A program made the translations under genes and the position numbers. A stretch of 46,819 nucleotides of DNA, from IMG/VR virus record IMGVR_UViG_3300042010_000248, positions 1 through 46,819 of that record; one strand, given 5' to 3'. Under the pieces are notes generated by a model, which was not told the origin of the DNA, ran no database searches, and saw only the letters and a list, made by a program, of their open reading frames with translations. This document shows positions 39,377 through 46,819 of this stretch, piece after piece. Position 1 is the stretch's first letter; every line of letters starts with the position of its first letter. The stretch is from a virus.

Positions 39377-39771
39377 TGGCAATCAACACGATCACAATCT
39401 CTGGCAACGTTGGCAAGGATGCCATACTGCGAGTCACCCCCAATGGCAAGCACATCGCCACGTTCTCCCTCCCGGCCAAATCAGGTTATGGCGATAATGA
39501 AAAAACATCCTGGCTACAGTGCAAGATGTTCGGCGCTATGGCTGAAAAGCTGAGCGTGGCAATCATCAAAGGCGCGAAAGTCACAGTAACAGGCGCTTTT
39601 GTTACCGAAGAATGGCAAAAGGATGACGGCACTAAAGTGCAGGCCCCGACCATTCTGGTGAGCGATATCGACCTGCCGCCTAAATATACTGGCGGCCAAC
39701 CTCAGCAACAGCACACGCAACAACGACAAGCCAGCACTCAACAAGAGTACGACACCGACATCCCTTTCTGA
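39376..39771 (+). CDS. ssb: Single-stranded DNA-binding protein
   Basis: 131 residues. OB-fold of SSB type (INTITISGNVGKDAILRVTPNGKHIATFSLPAKSGYG in parts, then WLQCKMFGAMAE), a Gln-rich linker and the acidic tip DTDIPF that recruits repair proteins. It is paired with erf, as expected for a phage annealing system. Confidence 0.95.
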   Translation: MAINTITISGNVGKDAILRVTPNGKHIATFSLPAKSGYGDNEKTSWLQCKMFGAMAEKLSVAIIKGAKVTVTGAFVTEEWQKDDGTKVQAPTILVSDIDLPPKYTGGQPQQQHTQQRQASTQQEYDTDIPF

Positions 39772-39792
39772 CCAATAACTAAGGCTCGCCAA

Positions 39793-40107
39793 ATGAACAG
39801 CACCGGAACCCCGGCGGATTCTCTGCGCCCTGAAGACAGAGCAAAGCTCGACAGGCTCTATGCAATGACAGCGGATGTCATCAGGGAATACGAGGATAAG
39901 CGCAAGGTTAAGGTGCTGTTCAGCACCAGGGAAACACAGGAAGAGCGTGATGCATGGATGCTTAAGTCGATGGAGCGCCAGATAGCGGAAAACAACGAGA
40001 ACGCACGGAAAGCGGAATTACATCGCCAGAGCAATAAAGATGATGCTAAGGCAGATCGCAATCAGGTCTATCCATACTGGGCTGAACGCCGCTATCAGGG
40101 CGACTAA
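39793..40107 (+). CDS. 104-residue charged uncharacterised protein
   Basis: Strongly charged and helical (RKVKVLFSTRETQEERDAWMLKSMERQIAENN in parts), ending YPYWAERRYQGD. It lies 21 bases after ssb in the recombination block. No family is recognised; a coiled-coil partner protein is possible. Confidence 0.7.
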   Translation: MNSTGTPADSLRPEDRAKLDRLYAMTADVIREYEDKRKVKVLFSTRETQEERDAWMLKSMERQIAENNENARKAELHRQSNKDDAKADRNQVYPYWAERRYQGD

Positions 40108-40121
40108 CCGGACACACTCCC

Positions 40122-40334
40122 ATGCAAACACTTCACCGAAGGCAATGCCGCATACCGGCATATCGCCTCAACAGCTTCATGTTCATCGTATTAGCCGATG
40201 AGCAGTTAGCCATGGTTACCAACGTCAGGCATCTTGCCAATAAGGTGCTTTGTTACATCAACGATAAGCAAGAGTCATTCGATAACGATGAGCTTGTCGT
40301 GGTGTCTGTAGCGGATTCAGGAGAAGGGAAATGA
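40122..40334 (+). CDS. 70-residue uncharacterised protein
   Basis: Contains AYRLNSFMFIVLADEQLAMVTNVRHLAN and an acidic end. Overlaps the next gene by four bases. The true start may be the internal Met at residue 20 or 31. No family is recognised. Confidence 0.55.
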   Translation: MQTLHRRQCRIPAYRLNSFMFIVLADEQLAMVTNVRHLANKVLCYINDKQESFDNDELVVVSVADSGEGK

Positions 40335-40882
40335 TTAAGCGATACATGTGGTCATTTGCAGAGAAGTTTGGTCAAGGCCTGTTTGTCAGTGACAAGGGTG
40401 ACTACGTCAAATACGACGACTACGCCGCATTGCAGGATAAGCTGGATGCGCTGGACAATTCAGCGCAATGGAAGCCTGAAATATGCCCGATAACAAGACG
40501 CCCGTTTTTCATGTGGATTGAGCACCCATCTGACGGCATGGTGCCGACATACGGCGGCCCGCTCGACAGTTACACAATACCAACGCTTGATAGCGATGGA
40601 GAGTTTTGCTGCGAACGTTTCGATCATGACGAAGGGTGCTGGGTTGATTCTGAGTGTGTCGATGTTCGCCTAACTAATGACCAAGAGCCTGAAATTGATA
40701 CCGCTTATCTGAACTCGGTGCGGGCAGATACGGTTGAAGGTTTCACATCTGACATCGTTCTTAAAATGCGCGAATCTGGCGCTGGCGCTTATGACTATGC
40801 GGATATTGTTGAAGCTCAAGGGCAAGAGTTGGTGTCAAGCCTCCGCTCCGGCACCCATGACACTGCGGATAAGGCGGGTTGA
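40331..40882 (+). CDS. 183-residue uncharacterised acidic protein
   Basis: N-terminus MIKRYMWSFAEKFGQGLFVSDKGDYVKY is shared by several enterobacterial phage early proteins. A central part has Cys and aromatic residues (ICPITRRPFFMWIEHPSDG; DGEFCCERFDHDEGCW) that could bind a metal. The C-terminal 40 residues are helical. Overlaps the previous gene by ATGA. Function unknown. Confidence 0.7.
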   Translation: MIKRYMWSFAEKFGQGLFVSDKGDYVKYDDYAALQDKLDALDNSAQWKPEICPITRRPFFMWIEHPSDGMVPTYGGPLDSYTIPTLDSDGEFCCERFDHDEGCWVDSECVDVRLTNDQEPEIDTAYLNSVRADTVEGFTSDIVLKMRESGAGAYDYADIVEAQGQELVSSLRSGTHDTADKAG

Positions 40883-40883
40883 T

Positions 40884-41777
40884 ATGAAGGAGCCAATGGT
40901 TGTCAGTTTTTCAGGAGGTCAGTCATCGGCGTTCCTGTGCGATTTCCTTTTGCAAAACTACTCGGATGCTTACGACTTTCACTTTGTTTTTGCTAACACG
41001 GGCCGCGAACATCCTGAAACTTTAATTTTTGCTGACAGGGTTGATAAACTTTTTGGCCTTAATCTGGTTTGGCTTGAAGGCATAACAAGCCCTGAGCACG
41101 GCGTTGGAATGTCACACCGAATAGTGACATTTGCTACAGCGTCAAGGAACGGAGAGCCATTTGAACAACTGATAAGTCTAGAAGGAATACCAAACGTATC
41201 CCGGCAGAAATGCAGTGATTATTTAAAGACCCAAACAATCAGATCATGGATGCGTGCTAACAACCTAGCCAGGCATGGCTGGTCTGCCAAAACCGCAATA
41301 GGTATGCGCGCTGATGAACCCGATCGCGCTTCAATGGATAAGGCGTCCACCAAGCGATATAACCTGGTATATCCATTATGTCACTGGGGCTCTTTTGATA
41401 AGCAGGATGTAAATGATTTTTGGGATGCAATGCCATTCAAATTGAATATCCCGTCTCATTACGGCAACTGCTTAACCTGTTTTAAAAAAAGTAACGCAAA
41501 ACTTTATTTAATTGCTCATGAGCATCCTGAATGGTTTGCATGGAATCGTGATATGGAGATACATCACGGGATGGTTAAAGCCAGGGATGGTCATACGTGG
41601 TGGCGCGGAAAGAGGAATACAGACCAACTTATCCAGGATGCTCAACTCCAGGATAAACAGCGTCTTATTTATCTGACTAAATCCAACGCTGATGACGGAG
41701 ATGGATGCGTATCCTCATGTGAACCGTTTCAGAACGTCGAAGACGACGTAACTTTTGAAAAGGAAAATGCAGCATGA
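40884..41777 (+). CDS. PAPS reductase-like adenine nucleotide alpha hydrolase
   Basis: 297 residues from the ATG at 40884; the longer reading from 40734 overlaps the previous gene. The PP-loop is SFSGGQSSAF, then HFVFANTGREHPETLIFADRV, the fold of PAPS reductase and related enzymes that activate a substrate with ATP. Cys residues in RQKCSDYL and in GNCLTCFKKS give a Cys...CxxC set that could hold an iron-sulphur cluster. Cellular homologues reduce sulphate or add sulphur; the phage substrate is unknown. No Dnd or queuosine gene cluster is nearby. Confidence 0.85.
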   Translation: MKEPMVVSFSGGQSSAFLCDFLLQNYSDAYDFHFVFANTGREHPETLIFADRVDKLFGLNLVWLEGITSPEHGVGMSHRIVTFATASRNGEPFEQLISLEGIPNVSRQKCSDYLKTQTIRSWMRANNLARHGWSAKTAIGMRADEPDRASMDKASTKRYNLVYPLCHWGSFDKQDVNDFWDAMPFKLNIPSHYGNCLTCFKKSNAKLYLIAHEHPEWFAWNRDMEIHHGMVKARDGHTWWRGKRNTDQLIQDAQLQDKQRLIYLTKSNADDGDGCVSSCEPFQNVEDDVTFEKENAA

Positions 41778-41986
41778 AGAACAAGCTTCTAAAAGAAGGA
41801 AAGCTACTCGATGAAGACGTTAAGTTAGTTCGTCAGCAGATAATTTTCAGAAAGTCTGGTGACGAGGTAATTAACTTTATGGTCAACCAGCTTGGCCTTG
41901 CTAGGGATGAAGCCATGGCTGTTTACGATGAGATCGTCATTGAGTGCCATGGGTCATGGCGAAATGTTAAAAAGGACAAACCATGA
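41774..41986 (+). CDS. 70-residue uncharacterised protein
   Basis: Helical and charged (DEDVKLVRQQIIFRKSGDEVINFMVNQLGL in parts). ATGA overlaps on both sides tie it to the PAPS reductase-like gene and the following gene. It could be a small partner; no family is recognised. Confidence 0.65.
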   Translation: MKNKLLKEGKLLDEDVKLVRQQIIFRKSGDEVINFMVNQLGLARDEAMAVYDEIVIECHGSWRNVKKDKP

Positions 41987-42423
41987 AAACTAATTCCCCA
42001 AATCCAGTTGATGGTGATGTGCAGGCGCTGATTGAGCAATGCAAAGACAACATAGACACGCTTATCGTTGCACTTAAGCACTGTGAGCAAGATGAGGCTG
42101 TCGAGATTCATCAAAACCTGGAATTACAGAAAGTAGCACTCGCGGCACTTACGGCTGAGCCTGTCTATCAATTCATCGTAAACAATCCTGATAAGGATGG
42201 GTATATCGAATGGGCAGACTGTAACCCTGATTACTTCAGTAATGAGCCATCAGACAGCCGGCGAATTCTCTACACCACCCCGCCCGATCAGCTTTTGCTC
42301 CCGGTGGAGTTGCCACCTCTGATATTATTTGGTTACACGGAGGAGGAAATGAACGTCATGTGCAATGTCAGGAATGCCGACATTGAAGCAATCCGCGCAG
42401 CAGGGTACGAGGTGAAATCATGA
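41983..42423 (+). CDS. 146-residue uncharacterised early protein
   Basis: The N-terminal half is helical (VQALIEQCKDNIDTLIVALKHCEQDE in parts); the middle has EPVYQFIVNNPDKDGYIEW and RRILYTTPP, a motif shared with Ea22-type proteins; the end has EIEAIRAAGY-like residues. It fits the Ea22/DUF551 group of early genes. Function unknown. Confidence 0.7.
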   Translation: MKTNSPNPVDGDVQALIEQCKDNIDTLIVALKHCEQDEAVEIHQNLELQKVALAALTAEPVYQFIVNNPDKDGYIEWADCNPDYFSNEPSDSRRILYTTPPDQLLLPVELPPLILFGYTEEEMNVMCNVRNADIEAIRAAGYEVKS

Positions 42424-42950
42424 TTAAGTTGCAAGAGTTGGCTGGTATGGCGAAAGAAATCAGCTCTAAAAAATGGTTTCTTAACGCAGATGAGGAAGTG
42501 ACTGCAATCGATAATGACGCCTTACCCGACGACACAGAGGAGGCATTTATCGGGTGCGCTGCAAATATCCAGCTCGCAAAATATATGGCCGCTGCAAACC
42601 CTGAAACCATTCTCGCCATTGCCGAAGCATATAGTGCACTGGAGCAGCGATTAAAAGCGGCAGAGACAGAAGTCCAGCGCCTTAACGCCACCGAACAGCC
42701 TGTAAGCGATGGGTGGGTGAAGTGTAGTGAGCGCATGCCTATAGATATCGATGAAGTCAGAGCATACAAATCCATAGAAGTTCTGGCTACGGATGGTCAC
42801 TTCGTTACCGCTATTGATTGCATTGCTGGCATACCAAATGGGAAAAGAGAGGAGTTTTGGTGTACTTTCAGCACTTATGGAAACATGAAACCCAAAGAAA
42901 TAACCCACTGGATGCCACTGCCAGCAGCGCCGGGAGGTCAGGATGATTAG
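42420..42950 (+). CDS. Ea22-like protein with C-terminal DUF551
   Basis: 176 residues. About 1-80 contains AANPETILAIAEAYSALEQRLKAAE, typical of Ea22-like proteins with a coiled coil; about 98-170 is a DUF551 domain (GWVKCSERMPID... and ITHWMPLPAAP). This is a modular fusion and the second DUF551 in the operon. Role unknown. Confidence 0.85.
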   Translation: MIKLQELAGMAKEISSKKWFLNADEEVTAIDNDALPDDTEEAFIGCAANIQLAKYMAAANPETILAIAEAYSALEQRLKAAETEVQRLNATEQPVSDGWVKCSERMPIDIDEVRAYKSIEVLATDGHFVTAIDCIAGIPNGKREEFWCTFSTYGNMKPKEITHWMPLPAAPGGQDD

Positions 42951-43176
42951 TGATGAAGAGCTTAATGAAATAGCTAGAGAAGATGAAGGCTCTGATGTTC
43001 AATTCCAGACATCAATCATGGCGCGGGAGATTCTGGCTTATCGGCAGGCGTTTAGTGAGCCAGCGATTTGGGCTAATAAAACAGATGTTGATACTGTAGC
43101 TGACCACATTCTGGCAAGAAAAAATCAAAGCCTGGCATGCACGCTGCCACTCTACCGAAAACCAACCACCCCCTAA
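42943..43176 (+). CDS. 77-residue uncharacterised protein
   Basis: Acidic N-terminus (MISDEELNEIAREDEG) and helices; overlaps the previous gene by eight bases. It is followed by a strong terminator. Function unknown. Confidence 0.65.
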   Translation: MISDEELNEIAREDEGSDVQFQTSIMAREILAYRQAFSEPAIWANKTDVDTVADHILARKNQSLACTLPLYRKPTTP

Positions 43177-43181
43177 CAACC

Positions 43182-43204
43182 AACCTGCTCCGGCAGGTTT
43201 TTTT
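43182..43204 (+). terminator. Intrinsic terminator before the methyltransferase block
   Basis: AACCTGC (43182-43188), loop TCCG, GCAGGTT (43193-43199), then TTTTT. Seven perfect pairs and a stable tetraloop. It lies six bases past the previous stop. Confidence 0.9.
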
Positions 43205-43229
43205 ATGCCCAAATTCAGGAGTAACCACT

Positions 43230-43439
43230 ATGTCCGCAGATATTCTCGACGAAGATGCCGAACACACGCAGCACATGATTGACCTGGCATTAGCCAATCG
43301 CAATAAGCCTCAGATGCAATTCACAGGTGAGTGCCATTACTGCGAAGAGAAGGTATCGACCGGATTCTTTTGCTCGCCAGAGTGCTGTCAGGACTTTGAG
43401 AAGGTTGAGCGCGCTAAGCAGCACCGGAGGGTAGCGTGA
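43230..43439 (+). CDS. 69-residue zinc-binding protein
   Basis: ATG at 43230. GECHYCEEKVSTGFFCSPECCQDFEKVERAK holds CxxC and CxxxC pairs (read in two parts, residues about 38-68), a treble-clef-like zinc site. Stop overlaps the methyltransferase start, so it may assist or regulate that enzyme. Confidence 0.75.
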   Translation: MSADILDEDAEHTQHMIDLALANRNKPQMQFTGECHYCEEKVSTGFFCSPECCQDFEKVERAKQHRRVA

Positions 43440-44911
43440 AACTATCCTACGGTTCGGTTTGCAGCGGAATAGAAGCAGCCAGTGTAGCCTGGGAGCCGCT
43501 CGGGCTTGAGCCTGCATGGTTCTCTCAGTTTGACCCAGAGCACAATTACAAAAAAGGGCCTGACTTCCCCTCTGCCGTTCTCGCCCATCACTGGCCGCAT
43601 GTTTCCAATCTTGGCGACATGACAAAGCTCGCAACCATGGTTAGGTCTGGTGAAGTGGAAGCGCCCGACATCCTTGTTGGCGGTACGCCGTGCCAGGCGT
43701 TTTCTGTAGCCGGAGCACGTAAGGGCCTTGGAGATGAACGAGGCCAGTTAACAATTTCATACGGAGAATTAGCAGATGCAATCGACGAGCAGCGAATCAG
43801 CGAAGGAAAAAAACCATCAATTATCGTCTGGGAAAACGTGCCCGGCGTCCTGTCGTCCAAAGATAACGCCTTCGGTGCGTTTCTTGGCCTCCTTGCCGGC
43901 GAAGACTGTGAGTTGGAACCACCAGGGAGGAAATGGTCGAACGCTGGTTATGTGTCTGGACCCAAAAGGTCAATCGCGTGGCGGGTCCTTGATGCCCAAT
44001 ATTTCGGAGTGGCCCAACGACGCAGACGTGTGTTTGTTGTCGCAAGTGCTCGAGCAGACGTCAATCCCGGAAAAATTCTTTTTGAGTCAGACGGCTTGCG
44101 CAGGGATATTGCGCCGGGCAGAAACCAGAGAAAAGTCACTCCCTCCGATGCTGGAGAAAGCTTTAAAAATGGTAGCCACTGGGATGGACCAGAAAATCCT
44201 CACCCAACCCTCAATCAGTCAAATAACACAGGTGGCATAGGGGCGAGCAATCAAGAGCTTTTCTCTCAGAGAGGCAGTGGTGTCGTCGGTGCATATCGAA
44301 TGACAGCATTCGGTGAATATGCAGATGACGACTCAGCATCAACAGTAAAAGCCAGGGATTATAAGGATGCAACTGATTTAGCGGTAATGAGCGTCCATGG
44401 CACGCAAGATCCAAATGTTAATACCGAACTGGCTCATGCGATCGGCAGGAATAATGGTGGTGAAAATGCGATTTTATCTTTTTCATCAAAAGATAACGGT
44501 CAAGATGCTTCATTAGAAATTTCACCCACATTACGTGCTGGCGGTCATCATACCAGTCATGCCAATGCTGGATGCCCACCTGCCATTGCGTACTGCCTTC
44601 AACATGCGCAAATCGGAAGAAAAAACGAAGCCGGGCCACAAGGTAAAGGTTGGCAGGAGGAAGTTGGATTCACTCTTGATAGCAGATCTGTAGCAGACGC
44701 CGTTACTGCAAATTTCGCTGTTCGCAGACTAACCCCTATTGAATGTGAGCGCCTTCAGGGATTCCCTGACAATCACACTGCAATCCCATGGAAAGGAAAA
44801 GATGCTGAAGACTGTCCAGATGGACAACGCTACAAAGCGATCGGTAATTCCATGGCAGTTCCGGTAATGGCCTGGATTGGCAAGCGCATCATTTCTCACC
44901 TGAATAAATAA
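43436..44911 (+). CDS. DNA (cytosine-5) methyltransferase
   Basis: 491 residues. Motif I SVCSGIEAA (7-15), catalytic motif IV GGTPCQAFS with Cys86, motif VI ENVPG (133-137), motif VIII QRRRRVFVV (194-202), motif IX RRLTPIECERLQGFP (from 430) and motif X AIGNSMAVPV (about 468-477). The target recognition region, about 215-430, is long, so the site cannot be read. There is no restriction gene beside it, so it is an orphan enzyme that may shield phage DNA from host restriction. Confidence 0.95.
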   Translation: MKLSYGSVCSGIEAASVAWEPLGLEPAWFSQFDPEHNYKKGPDFPSAVLAHHWPHVSNLGDMTKLATMVRSGEVEAPDILVGGTPCQAFSVAGARKGLGDERGQLTISYGELADAIDEQRISEGKKPSIIVWENVPGVLSSKDNAFGAFLGLLAGEDCELEPPGRKWSNAGYVSGPKRSIAWRVLDAQYFGVAQRRRRVFVVASARADVNPGKILFESDGLRRDIAPGRNQRKVTPSDAGESFKNGSHWDGPENPHPTLNQSNNTGGIGASNQELFSQRGSGVVGAYRMTAFGEYADDDSASTVKARDYKDATDLAVMSVHGTQDPNVNTELAHAIGRNNGGENAILSFSSKDNGQDASLEISPTLRAGGHHTSHANAGCPPAIAYCLQHAQIGRKNEAGPQGKGWQEEVGFTLDSRSVADAVTANFAVRRLTPIECERLQGFPDNHTAIPWKGKDAEDCPDGQRYKAIGNSMAVPVMAWIGKRIISHLNK

Positions 44912-44955
44912 CCCCACCCCATTAACCTTTATCGCGCTCTGCGTGAGGAGTTGTT

Positions 44956-45300
44956 ATGTCTGATTTAGCAATGAAAGTTTTGGAGTGGCAATCAAAGGGC
45001 CGCGTTGGTGTCAGTTCTGCAACTATGGCATCAATAGCATTGGGGATGAAAAAGAACTTCTATCACTCTCACTTTGGCGCGCCATCTGACCCCGCCGACC
45101 TTAACCGGTGCATGAAGCTTGTTGATGAATTACCGGAAATTCTGGACCACTTCGAAACTATCGGAAAAAAGGTTCCTGAGTTTAAACCCCTGCTCGACCA
45201 CTGGGATGAGATAACAGGATTGCTGAGGGAAGAACTGTCTAACCCCGACAAAAGAGCACCAAAGACATATAAGCGCATGAAGGAATTATTGAGTGAATGA
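44956..45300 (+). CDS. 114-residue uncharacterised protein
   Basis: GVSSATMASIALGMKKNFY and DLNRCMKLVDELPEILDHF are shared with small proteins near the left end of enterobacterial lambdoid phages. Helical; GAGGAG upstream. Stop overlaps the next ATG. Function unknown. Confidence 0.75.
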   Translation: MSDLAMKVLEWQSKGRVGVSSATMASIALGMKKNFYHSHFGAPSDPADLNRCMKLVDELPEILDHFETIGKKVPEFKPLLDHWDEITGLLREELSNPDKRAPKTYKRMKELLSE

Positions 45301-45398
45301 ACCTCACCATCACCTCCGACCCGGGCGACATAATATCAATCGCCCTTCTCATCGCTCTCATTTACGCATTCAAACGCAGTAAGCCACCTGAGGAGTAG
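45297..45398 (+). CDS. 33-residue membrane peptide
   Basis: ATGA overlap with the previous gene. After a short polar start there is one hydrophobic helix (IISIALLIALIYAF) and a basic-Pro tail. Coupling on one side and GAGGAG for the next gene at its end support it. Function unknown. Confidence 0.6.
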   Translation: MNLTITSDPGDIISIALLIALIYAFKRSKPPEE

Positions 45399-45400
45399 AT

Positions 45401-45595
45401 ATGGAATCCCCATACATGACATTTGAGGAAACGGCCGCATTCTTCCGCCGGTCGGTGAAAACTATCCGCAACTGGAACAGCCGTGACCGCCGTACCGGTG
45501 AAAAGCGCATGTGCGGATTTCCCGACCCTGCACATCACGGCCTGTTCCTGAAAAGCGAGATAGAAAAGTTTGGTAAGTTACATTGTCACGATTGA
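45401..45595 (+). CDS. Excisionase-like helix-turn-helix protein
   Basis: 64 residues. TFEETAAFFRRSVKTIRNWN followed by FPDPAHHGLFLKSEIEKF has the layout of AlpA/MerR-like winged helix proteins that act as Xis. It is the last gene of the rightward operon and its 3' end overlaps that of the integrase by 18 bases. It probably steers excision. The regulatory alternative is AlpA-like control of int. Confidence 0.75.
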   Translation: MESPYMTFEETAAFFRRSVKTIRNWNSRDRRTGEKRMCGFPDPAHHGLFLKSEIEKFGKLHCHD

Positions 45596-46819
45596 GCGTA
45601 CTTTCGACTCACCATTCACTATCTTCATCACCAGCGCCCACCATGCGGTATATGCTTTCCTCTGCTCATCAAGGTAATCATTGTGATCGTATACCGCCCA
45701 TATGCCTGGCAATGCATGCCCCAGCATCACCTCGCAGACATGCGGTGGCGCAATGGAAGCCCACCGCGTCCTCGCCGTTCTCCTTAAGTCATGGACAGAC
45801 CAGTGAGGCATTATTTCGCCCCTGGTTCGCTGGTAATAAGCCATGACGGTTTTCGGCAATCCTAATGCTGATGAGCTGTTGAGCGCCCTTTCCCTGTCTT
45901 TAGCCAGCGCGCTCTGAAAGATAAAATCTTTATGCGAGCTGAGCGTCATTGCCTCCTGAATCATCTCCTGAGCCGCCGGGATAATTGGCCTTCTCAATGG
46001 CTTTCCGCCCTGGCCGCCTTTGTGGTTTTCCGGAGGAACTGTCCACACGCCCTCTTCAAAATCAAAATGCTCACGCCTGCTCTGAATCATCTCGCCAGAA
46101 CGGCAACCGAATAAAAGAATAAGCTGCATGAGCAGCGCGTTTTTCCTGCGCATACCGCTATTTTCGAAGGTTTCGAACAGAACCCTGATTTCATCGTCAT
46201 TCAGTACGCGCTTCGTGACGTTTATCTTCATGCCTAAGTCGTGTGGCTTAAGGGATTCCACCGGCGCATACTCAACCATCTTTCTCCTGAGCGCCCATGA
46301 GTGTGCCTGCTTTGCATTAGTCAGCAAGCGCCTGGCAATTCCCGGTCTCTTCGCCTGAACACTCTCAATAACCTCTATCCATGTATGCGTGCCGACAGAG
46401 TCATGCGGCAGGTGGCCTATGCGCGGGAATACATGAATCTCGAACGATCGCAGTATGCCGTGGGAGTTTTTTATATTCGCCTGGGCATAAACACGGTCCC
46501 ATTCCCTCATCACCTGCTCAACCGTCATGGCCGTGACGTTTTTTTCATACCGCGCTGCCATATAAAGCTGAGGGTCGATTCCCTCCTCAAGCGCACGCCG
46601 TATCTTGAGTATTTCATCACGGGCTTCGCGCAAACCGAGAGACGGATAGCTTCCTATGTCTACCCGCCTTTGCTTGCCGGCGAACATGTAACGCATCTGG
46701 AAAACAACCTTACCTTTTTTTGACACCCGGACAGAAAGGCCGTCCCTGTCCGTCTTTTCAAATACCCCTTCATGCTCGCGCCCGAGCACAGAACGCAGGT
46801 AGCTGTCGGTGAGCGCCAT
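45578..46819 (-). CDS. int: Tyrosine integrase, P4-type
   Basis: 413 residues. The N-terminal DUF4102-like domain (about 5-90) is followed by a core-binding domain and the catalytic domain with Arg240 (GCRSGE), His343 and Arg346 (HDLRRT), His368 (LGHALPG) and Tyr377 (AVYDHN). The gene reads inward and its start codon is the last three bases of the window, so the promoter and att site are just beyond. Integrases of this type often use the 3' end of a tRNA gene. Confidence 0.95.
   Translation of the reverse strand: MALTDSYLRSVLGREHEGVFEKTDRDGLSVRVSKKGKVVFQMRYMFAGKQRRVDIGSYPSLGLREARDEILKIRRALEEGIDPQLYMAARYEKNVTAMTVEQVMREWDRVYAQANIKNSHGILRSFEIHVFPRIGHLPHDSVGTHTWIEVIESVQAKRPGIARRLLTNAKQAHSWALRRKMVEYAPVESLKPHDLGMKINVTKRVLNDDEIRVLFETFENSGMRRKNALLMQLILLFGCRSGEMIQSRREHFDFEEGVWTVPPENHKGGQGGKPLRRPIIPAAQEMIQEAMTLSSHKDFIFQSALAKDRERALNSSSALGLPKTVMAYYQRTRGEIMPHWSVHDLRRTARTRWASIAPPHVCEVMLGHALPGIWAVYDHNDYLDEQRKAYTAWWALVMKIVNGESKVRSIVTM

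Noticed and set aside
40884-41777. DNA phosphorothioation (Dnd) system
   Set aside because: Only one PAPS-reductase-like gene is present; no DndA, DndD, DndE or Ssp partners are in the window.
43776-44240. 154-residue ORF inside the methyltransferase gene
   Set aside because: A frame shadow: the methyltransferase motifs run continuously through the region in the main frame.
1-46819. CRISPR array or insertion sequence
   Set aside because: No regularly spaced direct repeats outside the coding repeats and operators, and no transposase gene.

Overview
This window is an almost complete temperate prophage of an enterobacterium (order Enterobacterales; the genus cannot be fixed from the sequence). 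It combines a lambda/P22-type control region with the head and contractile tail of a myovirus. Evidence for the host group: a P22 gp24-like N protein, a CII protein with TTGC-N6-TTGC sites, an Erf recombinase, RusA, YbcO-like and DUF551/DUF1367/DUF3850 proteins, a LexA box of enterobacterial type, and strong AGGAGG-like ribosome binding sites. The window begins at the stop codon of a UmuD-like gene and ends at the start codon of the integrase, so both att sites probably lie just outside it.

Layout. (1) Positions 1-2260 hold accessory genes: a LexA-controlled leftward cassette that ends in a UmuD'-like protein (1-875), and a rightward cassette of a 45-residue membrane peptide plus a Wzy-like O-antigen polymerase (883-2260). 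(2) Positions 2264-24633 are the leftward late operon, read here from its distal end: tailspike, collar-domain fibre, baseplate (DUF2612, J, gp25-like, spike V, hub, plug, Dit-like), tape measure, a tail chaperone pair with a -1 frameshift site, tube (DUF3277), sheath (DUF3383), neck, DUF2184 capsid, cement, DUF2213, minor head protein, portal and terminase. (3) Positions 24635-28568 hold small genes, a repeat-built fibre-like protein and the lysis genes. (4) Positions 28569-28940 are the late leader with two hairpin terminators. (5) Positions 28941-35694 are the leftward early (pR) operon: cro, nutR, cII, a small gene, O, DnaB helicase, nin-type genes and a DUF1133 Q-like antiterminator. (6) Positions 35695-36935 are the switch: three OR operators, cI, a terminator, the OL operators and boxA of nutL. 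(7) Positions 36936-45595 are the rightward early (pL) operon: N, small genes, erf, ssb, a PAPS-reductase-like protein, Ea22/DUF551 genes, an orphan C5 methyltransferase and an excisionase-like gene, with several intrinsic terminators that N should override. (8) Positions 45578-46819 hold a P4-type integrase that reads inward.

How it works together (inference from lambda/P22 homology). CI holds OR and OL. CII acts at a predicted pRE (35332-35364) and perhaps at a paQ-like promoter inside the DUF1133 gene (29091-29123). A short antisense RNA resembling lambda OOP overlaps the 3' end of cII. N acts through boxA sequences at 36688-36699 and 35451-35462. The DUF1133 protein then opens the late operon. 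CI has the Ala-Gly/Ser/Lys signature of RecA-stimulated self-cleavage, and the UmuD'-like cassette has its own LexA box, so induction and the accessory SOS genes should respond to the same signal.

Most notable: a phage protein that starts exactly where cleaved UmuD' starts but lacks the protease serine segment; a polymerase cassette organised like the D3 seroconversion genes and placed next to a tailspike with a TIM-barrel-like central domain; a candidate iteron origin inside O; and a full set of CII and antisense RNA signals.
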